Positions 1 through 7,500 of a stretch of DNA of 19,618 nucleotides are shown one piece after another. This DNA comes from Prevotellaceae bacterium. Lineage in GTDB: Bacteria; Bacteroidota; Bacteroidia; Bacteroidales; Bacteroidaceae. Position numbers and translations under genes: made by a program. Under the pieces are notes generated by a model. The model ran no database searches. It was not told where the DNA came from and saw only the letters and a list, made by a program, of their open reading frames with translations. Each line of letters starts with the position of its first letter. Position 1 is the stretch's first letter. The stretch lies in NCBI GenBank assembly GCA_031262265.1, contig JAISIB010000127.1:1-19618 (forward strand), in the 5' to 3' direction.

Positions 1-603
1 ACGGAAGCTACTTACAAAGTTGCTACCGCTGAGCATGTCAGAGAGCATCTGCAATACAAAGGTCATTATCTGTTGACATCCGTAAAATCCGGTTTGATGC
101 TTATTGATCAGCATCGGGCGCACGTACGCATTTTGTTTGACTGTTACATGGAGCAAATTGCCGGTCGCAAAGGAGTCTCCCAAGGACTATTGTTCCCGGA
201 AGTACTGCAATTGACAGCCGCCGAAGCACTCGTATTGCCGGAAATACTGTCCGGTTTGGTCGCATTGGGCTTTGATTTAAATGATTTGGGCGGAAGTAGC
301 TACGCCGTACAAGGTATTCCGGCAGGACTTGAAGGCTTGCGTCCCGTAGAATTGCTGCGCGATATGATACATGCCGCTATGGAGAAGGGAAAAGACTTTA
401 AGGAACCACTACAACACAGGCTGGCGTTGACGTTGGCGCATGCTGCGGCCATACCATACGGGCAAGTGCTTGGCGATGAAGAGATAAGTAGACTTATCAA
501 CCGTTTGTTCGCCTCTTCGATGCCCAATTATACGCCCGACGGGCAGCTTATTCTCATCACGCTAAAAGACGAGGAACTGGATCGCCATTTTCGTGCCAAA
601 TAG
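1..603 (+). CDS. mutL: DNA mismatch repair protein MutL, C-terminal part (5' end outside window)
   Basis: Frame 1 is open from the first base to a TAG stop at 601-603, giving 200 residues with no start in view. A TTG at 73 is in frame but is not the start, because the codons before it continue the domain. MutL couples MutS mismatch recognition to strand nicking and excision. This segment is the C-terminal dimerisation domain, recognised by the block KSGLMLIDQHRAH (fragment residues 29-41), which corresponds to the MutL DQHA region. The nuclease motif DQHA(X)2E(X)4E reads DQHRAHVRILFD here, so both glutamates are changed (V42, D47). The downstream ACH-like motif reads LAHAAA (no Cys), and the usual C-P-H-G-R-P motif is replaced by YTPDGQL (177-183). 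The protein therefore looks non-nucleolytic. It converges on clpB. The family call is secure; the activity is inferred. Confidence 0.9.
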   Translation, partial: TEATYKVATAEHVREHLQYKGHYLLTSVKSGLMLIDQHRAHVRILFDCYMEQIAGRKGVSQGLLFPEVLQLTAAEALVLPEILSGLVALGFDLNDLGGSSYAVQGIPAGLEGLRPVELLRDMIHAAMEKGKDFKEPLQHRLALTLAHAAAIPYGQVLGDEEISRLINRLFASSMPNYTPDGQLILITLKDEELDRHFRAK

Positions 604-639
604 CCGGTGTGTTGTTTGTATAACATACCGAGTAGATAA

Positions 640-679
640 AATAACGGGGGAAGATATTTGAATATCTTCCCCCGTTATT
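640..679. terminator. Bidirectional terminator hairpin between convergent mutL and clpB
   Basis: AATAACGGGGGAAGATATT at 640-658 is exactly complementary to 661-679, a 19-bp perfect inverted repeat with a two-base centre (659-660). In RNA the innermost A-T pairs would open to form the loop. The stem has a five-base G/C block and A/T-rich ends, so either strand gives a hairpin followed by TTATT-like bases. It sits between the mutL stop (603) and the clpB stop (699), where a shared terminator is expected. Confidence 0.75.
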
Positions 680-698
680 GTCTTAACCTCCTTCGTTA

Positions 699-3287
699 TT
701 AGTTACTGAAAGTCAGCTCTTCGCCGTTCCTATCCACGATAATCGGCCGCTGACGGTCGATAGTCAGGCCAAGTAGTTGCTTGGAAAGGTCGTTAAGCAG
801 GTAACGCTGAATGGCGCGTTTGACGGGGCGTGCGCCGAACTCGGGATCATAACCAACTTCGGCGAGAAAACTCATCGCACCATCGGTTAGACGCAAATCA
901 ACGCCGTTCTCTGCCAACATGTGCTGTACGCTATGTATTTGCAAGGCAACGATTTGTTTGATTTCGTTCTCGGTGAGCGGCAGAAACATGATAGTCTCGT
1001 CTATACGATTCAGAAATTCCGGCCGGATACTTTGTTTGAGCATCGCCATTACTTTGTCTTTTGTTTCTTCTATGACGGCCTTTCTGTTTTCTCCGTTGAT
1101 TTTTTCCATTTGCGCCTGAATGTATGAGCTACCCATGTTAGATGTCATGATAATGATGGTATTTTTGAAATTTACCACCCGCCCTTTGTTGTCCGTCAAC
1201 CGTCCGTCGTCCAATACCTGCAATAGTATATTGAATACGTCAGGGTGCGCTTTCTCTATCTCATCGAATAAAACCACCGAGTAAGGCTTGCGTCGAATGG
1301 CTTCGGTCAGTTGTCCGCCTTCGTCGTATCCTACGTATCCCGGAGGTGCTCCTACGAGACGCGATACGGCATGCTTTTCTTGGTATTCACTCATGTCGAT
1401 ACGCGTCATCATAGTTTCGTCGTCAAACAGAAACTCTGCCAATGCTTTTGCCAATTCTGTTTTTCCGACGCCCGTAGTGCCTAAGAATATAAAAGAACCG
1501 ATAGGCCGTTTCGGGTCTTGCAATCCGGCGCGGCTACGTCGAACGGCATCGGACACAGCCGCTATCGCTTCGTCTTGCCCTACTACTCGCCGGTGCAATT
1601 CCGCTTCGAGATTGAGCAACTTGTCTCGTTCGCTTTGCAGCATTTTGTTTACAGGGATTCCCGTCCATCGGGATACGACGTCGGCTATATCTTCTGCGTC
1701 CACTTCTTCTTTAATCATCGCACTGCTTCCCTGCATCTCATAAAGCTGTTGCTGAGTTTCTTCTATCTCTTTGTTAAGAGCCTGTACTTTGCCGTAGCGA
1801 ATCTCGGCGACTTTGCCGTAGTCACCTTCGCGTTCGGCCTTGTCGGCTTCGTATTTCGAGCGTTCTATTTCTGCCTTGTTCTGCTGAATTTTATTGACCA
1901 ATTCTTTTTCACTCTGCCATTTGGCGCGCAACGATTGTTCCTGCTCTTTCAGCTCAGCTATCTCCTTGTTCAATTGCTTCAACTTCTCCGCATCCTTTTC
2001 GCGCTTAATAGCTTCCCGCTCAATCTCAAGTTGCTTAACGCGTCGCGAGATTTCATCCAAGCTTTCCGGAACGGAATCTACTTCCATGCGCAGCTTGGCG
2101 GCGGCTTCGTCCATCAGGTCGATGGCTTTGTCCGGCAAAAAACGATCGGTGATATATCGATTGCTGAGTTCAACGGCTGCAATGATTGCGTCGTCTTTGA
2201 TCCGTACTTTGTGATGCGTTTCATAACGTTCTTTTAATCCACGCAAGATAGAAATGGTGCTGAGCGTATCCGGTTCGTTGACTTGCACGGTTTGGAAGCG
2301 GCGTTCCAAGGCTTTGTCTTTCTCGAAATACTTCTGGTATTCGTCTAACGTTGTAGCACCGATCGCACGCAATTCTCCTCGTGCCAAAGCGGGTTTCAGT
2401 ATATTGGCGGCATCCATCGCTCCCTCGCCCTTACCGGCTCCGACCAGCGTATGAATTTCATCGATGAAAAGAATAATACTACCTTCGGCCTTAGTAACTT
2501 CGTTGACGACAGATTTCAGCCGTTCTTCAAACTCACCCTTATATTTGGCGCCGGCTACCAATGCGCCCATGTCCAGCGAATAGATTTGTTTGTCTTTAAG
2601 ATTTTCGGGTACGTCGCCCCGCAAAATACGGTGTGCCAATCCTTCAACGATTGCCGTTTTTCCCGTACCCGGCTCACCTATTAATATAGGATTGTTTTTT
2701 GTACGACGACTTAATATTTGTAGTACGCGCCGGATCTCTTCATCGCGGCCTATCACCGGATCTAATTTACCGCTTCGGGCTGCTTCATTTAAGTTGATGG
2801 CATATTTTTCGAGGCTTTGATAGGTGTCTTCGCCGGACTGAGAAGTTACTTTTTCTCCCTTACGCAGTTCGATGATCGCCGCACGTAGTTCCTTTTCCGT
2901 CATGCCTGCGTCTTTCAACATACTACCTACCGAACTTTTTACGGTAAGCAATGCCAGCAACAGATGTTCCAATGAAACATATTCATCACCCATTTCTTTG
3001 GCATAACTATTTGCTTTTGTCAACACCTCATTGCTTTCGCGGCTCAGATACGGCTCTCCGCCGGAAACCTTCGGCAAAGATTCAATCTGTTGGTCAAGCA
3101 ATGTTGAAATATGTTCCATGCTTAATCCTAATTTCTGAAAGAGGAAATGAAAGATCTCTTTGCCTTCTTTTAAGCTTCCTTTCAGTAAATGTGCGGGGTC
3201 TATGGCTTGCTGTCCGTGAGCCTGTGCGAGATTGACGGCTTGTTGTACCGCCTCTTGCGATTTAATAGTGAAATTGTTAAAGTTCAT
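699..3287 (-). CDS. clpB: ATP-dependent disaggregase chaperone ClpB
   Basis: The 862-residue product has the full ClpB layout and the usual length (about 860). It has a Clp N-domain (about 1-145) and a first AAA+ module with Walker A GEPGTGKT at 204-211, Walker B IILFIDEI at 271-278 and pore loop GAKYKGEFEERL near 246-257. A long charged coiled-coil M domain (about 405-520) follows. The second AAA+ module has Walker A GTTGVGKT at 603-610, pore loop GYVGY at 650-654 and Walker B VVLFDEI at 671-677. The M domain separates ClpB from ClpA and ClpC. ClpB is a cytosolic hexamer that extracts polypeptides from stress aggregates, with DnaK as partner. The ATG at 3285-3287 gives the standard N-terminus. 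It is transcribed alone, divergent from the PASTA gene and convergent with mutL. All nucleotide-binding residues are intact. Confidence 0.97.
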   Translation of the reverse strand: MNFNNFTIKSQEAVQQAVNLAQAHGQQAIDPAHLLKGSLKEGKEIFHFLFQKLGLSMEHISTLLDQQIESLPKVSGGEPYLSRESNEVLTKANSYAKEMGDEYVSLEHLLLALLTVKSSVGSMLKDAGMTEKELRAAIIELRKGEKVTSQSGEDTYQSLEKYAINLNEAARSGKLDPVIGRDEEIRRVLQILSRRTKNNPILIGEPGTGKTAIVEGLAHRILRGDVPENLKDKQIYSLDMGALVAGAKYKGEFEERLKSVVNEVTKAEGSIILFIDEIHTLVGAGKGEGAMDAANILKPALARGELRAIGATTLDEYQKYFEKDKALERRFQTVQVNEPDTLSTISILRGLKERYETHHKVRIKDDAIIAAVELSNRYITDRFLPDKAIDLMDEAAAKLRMEVDSVPESLDEISRRVKQLEIEREAIKREKDAEKLKQLNKEIAELKEQEQSLRAKWQSEKELVNKIQQNKAEIERSKYEADKAEREGDYGKVAEIRYGKVQALNKEIEETQQQLYEMQGSSAMIKEEVDAEDIADVVSRWTGIPVNKMLQSERDKLLNLEAELHRRVVGQDEAIAAVSDAVRRSRAGLQDPKRPIGSFIFLGTTGVGKTELAKALAEFLFDDETMMTRIDMSEYQEKHAVSRLVGAPPGYVGYDEGGQLTEAIRRKPYSVVLFDEIEKAHPDVFNILLQVLDDGRLTDNKGRVVNFKNTIIIMTSNMGSSYIQAQMEKINGENRKAVIEETKDKVMAMLKQSIRPEFLNRIDETIMFLPLTENEIKQIVALQIHSVQHMLAENGVDLRLTDGAMSFLAEVGYDPEFGARPVKRAIQRYLLNDLSKQLLGLTIDRQRPIIVDRNGEELTFSN

Positions 3288-3317
3288 ATCTATAGTTTCT
3301 TATCTTTTATTATATAA

Positions 3318-3346
3318 CAAATTTCATCCCTCAAAAGATTTGCCAA
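3318..3346 (-). promoter_or_regulatory. Candidate clpB promoter (Bacteroidetes type)
   Basis: On the minus strand TTG (complement of 3344-3346) is followed 18 bases later by GAAATTTG (complement of 3318-3325). The Bacteroidetes primary sigma factor prefers TTTG near -33 and TAnnTTTG near -7, so the -7 element misses only its first base. It lies about 30 bases upstream of the clpB ATG. This is a motif match in an A/T-rich region, so it is tentative. A stress-specific promoter elsewhere in the gap is possible. Confidence 0.35.
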
Positions 3347-3354
3347 CTCTGATA

Positions 3355-3377
3355 AAAATGTCATTTTAACACATTTT
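3355..3377. promoter_or_regulatory. Inverted repeat AAAATGT-N9-ACATTTT upstream of clpB
   Basis: AAAATGT at 3355-3361 is mirrored by ACATTTT at 3371-3377 with a nine-base spacer. The extended half-site AAAATGTC (3355-3362) recurs in direct orientation at 3415-3422. Three copies of a seven-base word within 70 bases of a divergent promoter region resemble operator half-sites. The element lies just upstream of the candidate clpB -33 box. No regulator can be named, and the A/T richness makes chance symmetry possible. Confidence 0.3.
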
Positions 3378-3421
3378 CTGGAAAATATCTACGTTATAAT
3401 CCTCATTTGCCGTCAAAATGT

Positions 3422-3434
3422 CGGTATTATACCG
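3422..3434. promoter_or_regulatory. Perfect palindrome CGGTATTATACCG in the clpB/PASTA divergent gap
   Basis: Six-base arms CGGTAT and ATACCG surround a single central T. It is short, exact and G/C-tipped, unlike the surrounding A/T-rich sequence, and lies about midway between the two divergent genes (start codons at 3287 and 3554). It could be an operator for either gene. No binding protein is implied by the sequence. Confidence 0.3.
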
Positions 3435-3484
3435 TGAAAAAATCGAATGAGGCTCAAGGATGTGGTGCTTTCGAGAATAATGGC

Positions 3485-3492
3485 TATTTTTG
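3485..3492 (+). promoter_or_regulatory. Candidate -7 element for the PASTA-rluD-ddl operon
   Basis: TATTTTTG is an exact match to the Bacteroidetes -7 form TAnnTTTG and is followed by GC, as is common. It would place the transcript start near 3499 and leave a leader of about 55 bases before the ATG at 3554. The expected TTG near -33 is not seen; the region around 3461-3466 reads TGTGGT. The call therefore rests on one half of the promoter. Confidence 0.35.
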
Positions 3493-3553
3493 CGCCGTAT
3501 CTTGTTCGAATAACATCAGAAGAAAATAAAATAAGCACGTTTGATAAAAGCAA

Positions 3554-4189
3554 ATGATACTCAGAGATTTTTTCACCTTACGCAAGAATCGATTTTTCTG
3601 GTTCAATCTGATAGCGATGCTCGTCGTTGTAGGCGTAATCATCGGCGTAGCCTTTCATTGGATGGATGATTATACGCGACACGGACAAGCTTTGTCTGTG
3701 CCCAACGTCAAAGGAATGAGCCTGAACGAAGCGGATCAAGCCTTGCGCGAAGCCGGTTTGAGTGCCGTCGTTGCTGATTCTACTTACGTGAAGACAGAGC
3801 CTGCCGGTTGTGTGTTGGAACAAAATCCGAGAGGCGCGCAACATGTCAAGCGAGGACGTATGGTTTACCTGACGCTTAATACACGCAATGTTCCTATGAA
3901 GATAGTGCCAAACGTAGCCGACAATAGTTCGCTTCGACAAGCGGAAGCGCAGCTAATCGCCGCAGGATTTCGTTTGACGGAGCCGCATTTAATTCCCGGA
4001 GAGTTGGATTGGGTGTACGGCGTGGAGCGTGATAGCACGGAATTGGAGGTAGGTGCACGAGTGCCTGAGGGAACTATTTTAACCTTGGTGGTCGGTGACG
4101 GCGGTCGCCTGATGGAGACAGATTCGTTGAGTATAGATTCGCTAACTATCTTGGGAGATACCGTTTCCATGGATACTTCTTGGTTTTAA
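3554..4189 (+). CDS. Membrane-anchored PASTA domain protein
   Basis: The 211-residue product starts with a short basic cytoplasmic segment (LRKNR), then one hydrophobic helix (about 15-36), then an extracytoplasmic part with two PASTA repeats (about 45-110 and 115-183). Each repeat begins with the typical V-P-N-V step (VPNVKGMS, VPNVADNS) and contains a predicted helix such as LNEADQALREAGL. A Ser/Asp-rich tail of about 28 residues ends the protein. PASTA domains in other proteins (Ser/Thr kinases, class A and B PBPs) bind muropeptides or stabilise division complexes. No kinase, transpeptidase or other catalytic domain is present, so the role is probably structural or sensory at the cell wall; that is inference. 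It is the first gene of a series with rluD and ddl, which links it to peptidoglycan precursor synthesis by context. The ATG at 3554 gives a clean anchor. Confidence 0.88.
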   Translation: MILRDFFTLRKNRFFWFNLIAMLVVVGVIIGVAFHWMDDYTRHGQALSVPNVKGMSLNEADQALREAGLSAVVADSTYVKTEPAGCVLEQNPRGAQHVKRGRMVYLTLNTRNVPMKIVPNVADNSSLRQAEAQLIAAGFRLTEPHLIPGELDWVYGVERDSTELEVGARVPEGTILTLVVGDGGRLMETDSLSIDSLTILGDTVSMDTSWF

Positions 4190-4206
4190 TACTTTTCTCC
4201 GAGCAG

Positions 4207-5274
4207 ATGATAGACGATTATATAGACGAGATAGCCGACAATGATACGGACGATATAGAACCGGTGGGCGAAGCTGCCGAACTCTATGAACACTTTCGTG
4301 TGGTCGTGGACAGAGGACAGGCACTTGTGCGCATAGACAAGTATCTTTTTGATCGTTTGCCCAATGCTTCGCGTAACAGGATACAGAAAGCGGCCGATGC
4401 CGGATGCGTTCGAGTGGGGGATAAACCGGTAAAGAGTAGTTACAAGGTTAAACCTTCGGATATCATCACGGTCGTGATGGATAGGCCACGCTATGAAAAC
4501 GAAATCATTCCCGAGGATATACCGTTGAATATAATATACGAGGACAAAGCACTGCTTGTTCTCAATAAGCCGGCAGGTATGGTCGTTCATCCCGGACATG
4601 GCAACTATAACGGAACGTTAGTGAATGCGTTGGCTTGGCATTTGAAAGACGACCCTGCTTACGACGCCAACGACCCGCACGTCGGATTGGTACACCGTAT
4701 CGATAAAGATACTTCCGGACTGTTGGTGGTGGCTAAGACGCCGGAGACGAAGACCGCACTGGGTTGGCAATTTTACTATAAGACTACGCGACGACAATAT
4801 CGAGCATTGGTTTGGGGACTAATGGAGCACGACGAAGGAACAATCGTTGGCAATCTGGCGCGCAACCCGAAAGATCGGATGCAAATGATGGTGTTTGAGG
4901 ATACCACCATAGGGAAACATGCGGTTACCCACTATCGCGTGTTGGAACGCTTGGGCTATGTGACGTTTGTAGAGTGTGTGCTTGAAACCGGACGTACGCA
5001 TCAGATACGCGCACACATGAAGTATATCGGCCACGTACTTTTTAATGACGAGCGTTATGGCGGCCACGAAATATTGAAAGGAACACATTTTTCTAAATAC
5101 AAACAGTTTGTGAACAATTGCTTCGACATTTGTCCGCGCCAAGCTTTGCATGCGCTTACGTTAGGTTTTGTGCATCCGGTGACAGGCAAGGAAATGAACT
5201 TTACTTCGCCGTTGCCGGAAGATATGAGTTTGTTGCTTGATAAATGGAGGGGCTACATCGGTCATAGAGAGTAA
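4207..5274 (+). CDS. rluD: RluA-family 23S rRNA pseudouridine synthase, RluD type
   Basis: The ATG at 4207 gives 355 residues. A TTG at 4180 is in frame but would overlap the preceding gene and adds an unrelated hydrophobic stub, so I prefer 4207. The first 25 residues are acidic (DDYIDEIADNDTDD). An S4 RNA-binding domain follows (about 37-91, starting at VRIDKYLFDRLP), then the pseudouridine synthase domain with the signature HRIDKDTSGLLV, whose catalytic Asp is residue 166. The ETGRTHQIRAHM motif further on is also typical. The enzyme isomerises uridines in helix 69 of 23S rRNA in the RluD group; the RluC or RluA targets cannot be excluded by motif alone. It follows the PASTA gene by 17 bases and its stop overlaps the ddl start. 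Confidence 0.92.
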   Translation: MIDDYIDEIADNDTDDIEPVGEAAELYEHFRVVVDRGQALVRIDKYLFDRLPNASRNRIQKAADAGCVRVGDKPVKSSYKVKPSDIITVVMDRPRYENEIIPEDIPLNIIYEDKALLVLNKPAGMVVHPGHGNYNGTLVNALAWHLKDDPAYDANDPHVGLVHRIDKDTSGLLVVAKTPETKTALGWQFYYKTTRRQYRALVWGLMEHDEGTIVGNLARNPKDRMQMMVFEDTTIGKHAVTHYRVLERLGYVTFVECVLETGRTHQIRAHMKYIGHVLFNDERYGGHEILKGTHFSKYKQFVNNCFDICPRQALHALTLGFVHPVTGKEMNFTSPLPEDMSLLLDKWRGYIGHRE

Positions 5275-6263
5275 TGAATAAACGTAGAATAGCAGTTGTT
5301 GCAGGGGGCGACTCGTCCGAGCTTGCCGTCTCCTTGCGTAGTGCACAGGGCATCCTTTCCTTTTTGGATAAGGAACGTTATGAATCATATATAGTAGAGG
5401 TGCAAGGACTCCGATGGGAAGTGATATTGTCCGAAGATACGAAGATCGCTATCGATAGAAACGATTTTTCTTTCGTAACGAACGGAGAAAAGAAACGATT
5501 TGACTTCGCTTATATCACGATACACGGGACTCCCGGCGAGAACGGACTATTGCAAGGATATTTTGACCTGATCCGCTTGCCGTATTCGGGTTGCGGCGTG
5601 TTGGCGTCGGCTTTGACGTTTAACAAGTTCGTGTGCAATCACTACTTACATGGCTTCGGCGTACGAATTGCCGAGTCTATGATGTTTCGGAGCGGCACGG
5701 CGGTGAGCAATTCCGATATAACAGATAAAATCGGTTTGCCTTGTTTCGTGAAACCCAACCTCGGTGGTTCCAGCTTCGGTATTACGAAAGTAAAAGAGGA
5801 GGCGCAAATACAACCGGCCATAGCCAAAGCTTTTGCCGAGGCCGAAGAAGTGGTCGTCGAGGCGTTTCTAAATGGAACGGAGATTACGTGCGGCTGTTAC
5901 AAATCAGGCGGTAAGCTCCATGTCTTACCCATCACGGAGGTTGTTACGGGCAATGAATTTTTCGACTATGACGCTAAATATAACGGGCAAGTGACGGAAA
6001 TCACGCCCGCCCGTTTATCGGAAGACGTGACACGTCGCGTGCAGCAGTTGACGACGGCTATTTATGATATACTGGGTTGTTCGGGATTGATCCGTATTGA
6101 TTATATTCTGACCGAAGGGCATAAAATCAATTTGCTGGAAGTGAACACAACGCCGGGTATGACGGTAACGAGCTTTATCCCTCAGCAAGTAAAAGCGGCA
6201 GGGATGGAAATGCACGATGTACTGACGGATATTATAGAAAGTCGCTTATCTGCTGAAATATGA
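5274..6263 (+). CDS. ddl: D-alanine--D-alanine ligase
   Basis: The 329-residue ATP-grasp enzyme joins two D-alanines for the peptidoglycan stem peptide, in the cytoplasm. Visible family blocks are VAGGDSSELAVSLRSA at 9-24, HGTPGENG at 84-91, the ATP-grasp strand CFVKPNLGGSSFG near 157-169, the omega-loop-like FDYDAKYNG at 230-238, and LIRIDYIL followed by LLEVNTTPGMT (Glu289, Asn291 for metal binding). In the N-terminal block the usual second Glu of E-x-E-V-S-L is Ala18, while Glu16 is kept. I recall that Bacteroides Ddl also lacks this second Glu, so it may be a lineage form. The ATG at 5274 shares its A with the rluD stop (TAATG), which indicates translational coupling. Everything else needed for catalysis appears intact. 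Confidence 0.95.
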   Translation: MNKRRIAVVAGGDSSELAVSLRSAQGILSFLDKERYESYIVEVQGLRWEVILSEDTKIAIDRNDFSFVTNGEKKRFDFAYITIHGTPGENGLLQGYFDLIRLPYSGCGVLASALTFNKFVCNHYLHGFGVRIAESMMFRSGTAVSNSDITDKIGLPCFVKPNLGGSSFGITKVKEEAQIQPAIAKAFAEAEEVVVEAFLNGTEITCGCYKSGGKLHVLPITEVVTGNEFFDYDAKYNGQVTEITPARLSEDVTRRVQQLTTAIYDILGCSGLIRIDYILTEGHKINLLEVNTTPGMTVTSFIPQQVKAAGMEMHDVLTDIIESRLSAEI

Positions 6264-6275
6264 TACTTGGAAAGC

Positions 6276-6325
6276 AAATTATCTAATGAGGAAAATGAAT
6301 TATCTAACGGGGAAAATAAATTATC
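6276..6325. repeat. Tandem repeat, 21-bp period, about 2.4 copies (array 1)
   Basis: The word AATTATC recurs at 6277, 6298 and 6319, exactly 21 bases apart. The two full units share the core AATTATCTAAYGRGGAAAAT and differ at only a few bases; the third stops after TTATC. The array fills most of the 82-base gap between ddl and the acyltransferase gene. The same unit with the same period recurs at 9790-9852. It contains no evident promoter or hairpin. Confidence 0.8.
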
Positions 6326-6345
6326 ATGCCTGCTAAAAACGAGAA

Positions 6346-7500
6346 ATGACTATGAACGTAACAGAATTCGATGATATACGTCCGTATACGGATGCAGAAC
6401 TACCTTCCGTCATGGAAGAATTGTTGGCAGACCCCGCATTTATGCACATGATCGAGTCGACTCCTTCGCCATGGTCGAAGGAGCAATTGGTGACTACCTT
6501 ACGCAGTTGTCGTACGAAGCTCGAATTGCAAAAAAGAATCATGTATCCGTTGCTATGGCACTTGGCGCATCGGTTTACCGATTCGCTGACGATGGATATG
6601 AATGCCATAACCGATCGGACAAAGGCGTATACGTATATATCCAACCATCGCGATATTATTCTTGACCCTGCTTTTCTGGCGATTCTGTTGTTCGACGAGG
6701 GATTGGACACGATGGAAATCGCCATCGGGGATAATCTGCTCATATATCCGTGGATACAAAAAATGGTGCGCCTCAACAAGAGTTTTATCGTCAAGAGATC
6801 GTTGACGATGCGGCAGATGTTGGAAGCATCGGCGACTTTGTCGAGATACATACATACGACGATTTCACGCGGGCAATCTATCTGGATCGCACAACGAGAG
6901 GGACGAGCGAAGGATTCTAACGACGAAACGCAAGAAAGTCTGTTGAAAATGCTGACAATGGCGGGTGAGGGGGATATAATCGACCGGCTAACGGAACTAC
7001 GCATCGCTCCGCTTTCCATTTCCTACGAATATGATCCGTGCGACTACCTTAAAGCGCAAGAGTTCCAGCTCAAAAGAGATAATTCCGAATATAGGAAATC
7101 ACGCGCAGACGACTTGTTAAATATGCAAACGGGTTTGTTAGGTTATAAAGGTCACGTACATTTTCACATATCCGAGCCGATTGACGATGCGTTGCGGCTG
7201 TTAGATAAAAAGCAGCCCAAGAAAGATTTGCTTGAGCAAGCGGCTGCGGTGATAGACCGTAGTATATATAGAGGCTATCGCTTATATCCGAATAACTATA
7301 TAGCGGATGATTTGCTAAGCAAAGGTTCATCGGATAATACTTCGTACTATACGGAGGAAGAAAAAGCTCGTTTTGAGCAATACATACAGAAGCAATTAGA
7401 TAAAATCAGGGTGCCGCATCCGGATACGAGTTATTTACGCGAGAAACTGTTGTGGATGTATGCCAATCCATTGCGTAACCAGCGAAAACAAGATTTATGA
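6346..7500 (+). CDS. Glycerophospholipid-type acyltransferase (PlsC/GPAT-like), Bacteroidetes family
   Basis: The 384-residue protein carries the ordered acyltransferase blocks: SNHRDIILDPAF (99-110) as block I, GDNLL (128-132), KSFIVKR (145-151) as block II, WIAQREGRAKD (180-190) with the EGR of block III, and APLSISYEYDP (221-231) as block IV. The family transfers acyl chains from ACP or CoA to glycerol phosphate or related acceptors at the inner membrane face. No membrane helix is obvious. It opens with FDDIRPYTDAELP, which I recall as typical of a Bacteroidetes family annotated as glycerol acyltransferase. The usual H(X)4D spacing is not met: after His101 the aspartates are at +2 and +6. 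The acceptor is unknown, and an amino-acid lipid role is possible. Met3 (6352) is an alternative start. It overlaps the next gene by four bases. Confidence 0.85.
   Translation: MTMNVTEFDDIRPYTDAELPSVMEELLADPAFMHMIESTPSPWSKEQLVTTLRSCRTKLELQKRIMYPLLWHLAHRFTDSLTMDMNAITDRTKAYTYISNHRDIILDPAFLAILLFDEGLDTMEIAIGDNLLIYPWIQKMVRLNKSFIVKRSLTMRQMLEASATLSRYIHTTISRGQSIWIAQREGRAKDSNDETQESLLKMLTMAGEGDIIDRLTELRIAPLSISYEYDPCDYLKAQEFQLKRDNSEYRKSRADDLLNMQTGLLGYKGHVHFHISEPIDDALRLLDKKQPKKDLLEQAAAVIDRSIYRGYRLYPNNYIADDLLSKGSSDNTSYYTEEEKARFEQYIQKQLDKIRVPHPDTSYLREKLLWMYANPLRNQRKQDL

Noticed and set aside
1518..2237. A 239-codon open frame antisense to clpB on the + strand
   Set aside because: It lies wholly inside clpB, its product is compositionally odd (Phe, Leu and Ser rich) with no family features, and it is explained by codon bias of the real gene on the other strand.
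4180..4206. TTG start for rluD at 4180
   Set aside because: It would overlap the PASTA gene by ten bases and add a hydrophobic stub not seen in the family. The ATG at 4207 gives the typical acidic N-terminus.
6333..7019. A 228-codon minus-strand open frame over the acyltransferase gene
   Set aside because: The plus-strand gene carries the ordered acyltransferase blocks. The antisense product has no recognisable motif and is a shadow frame.
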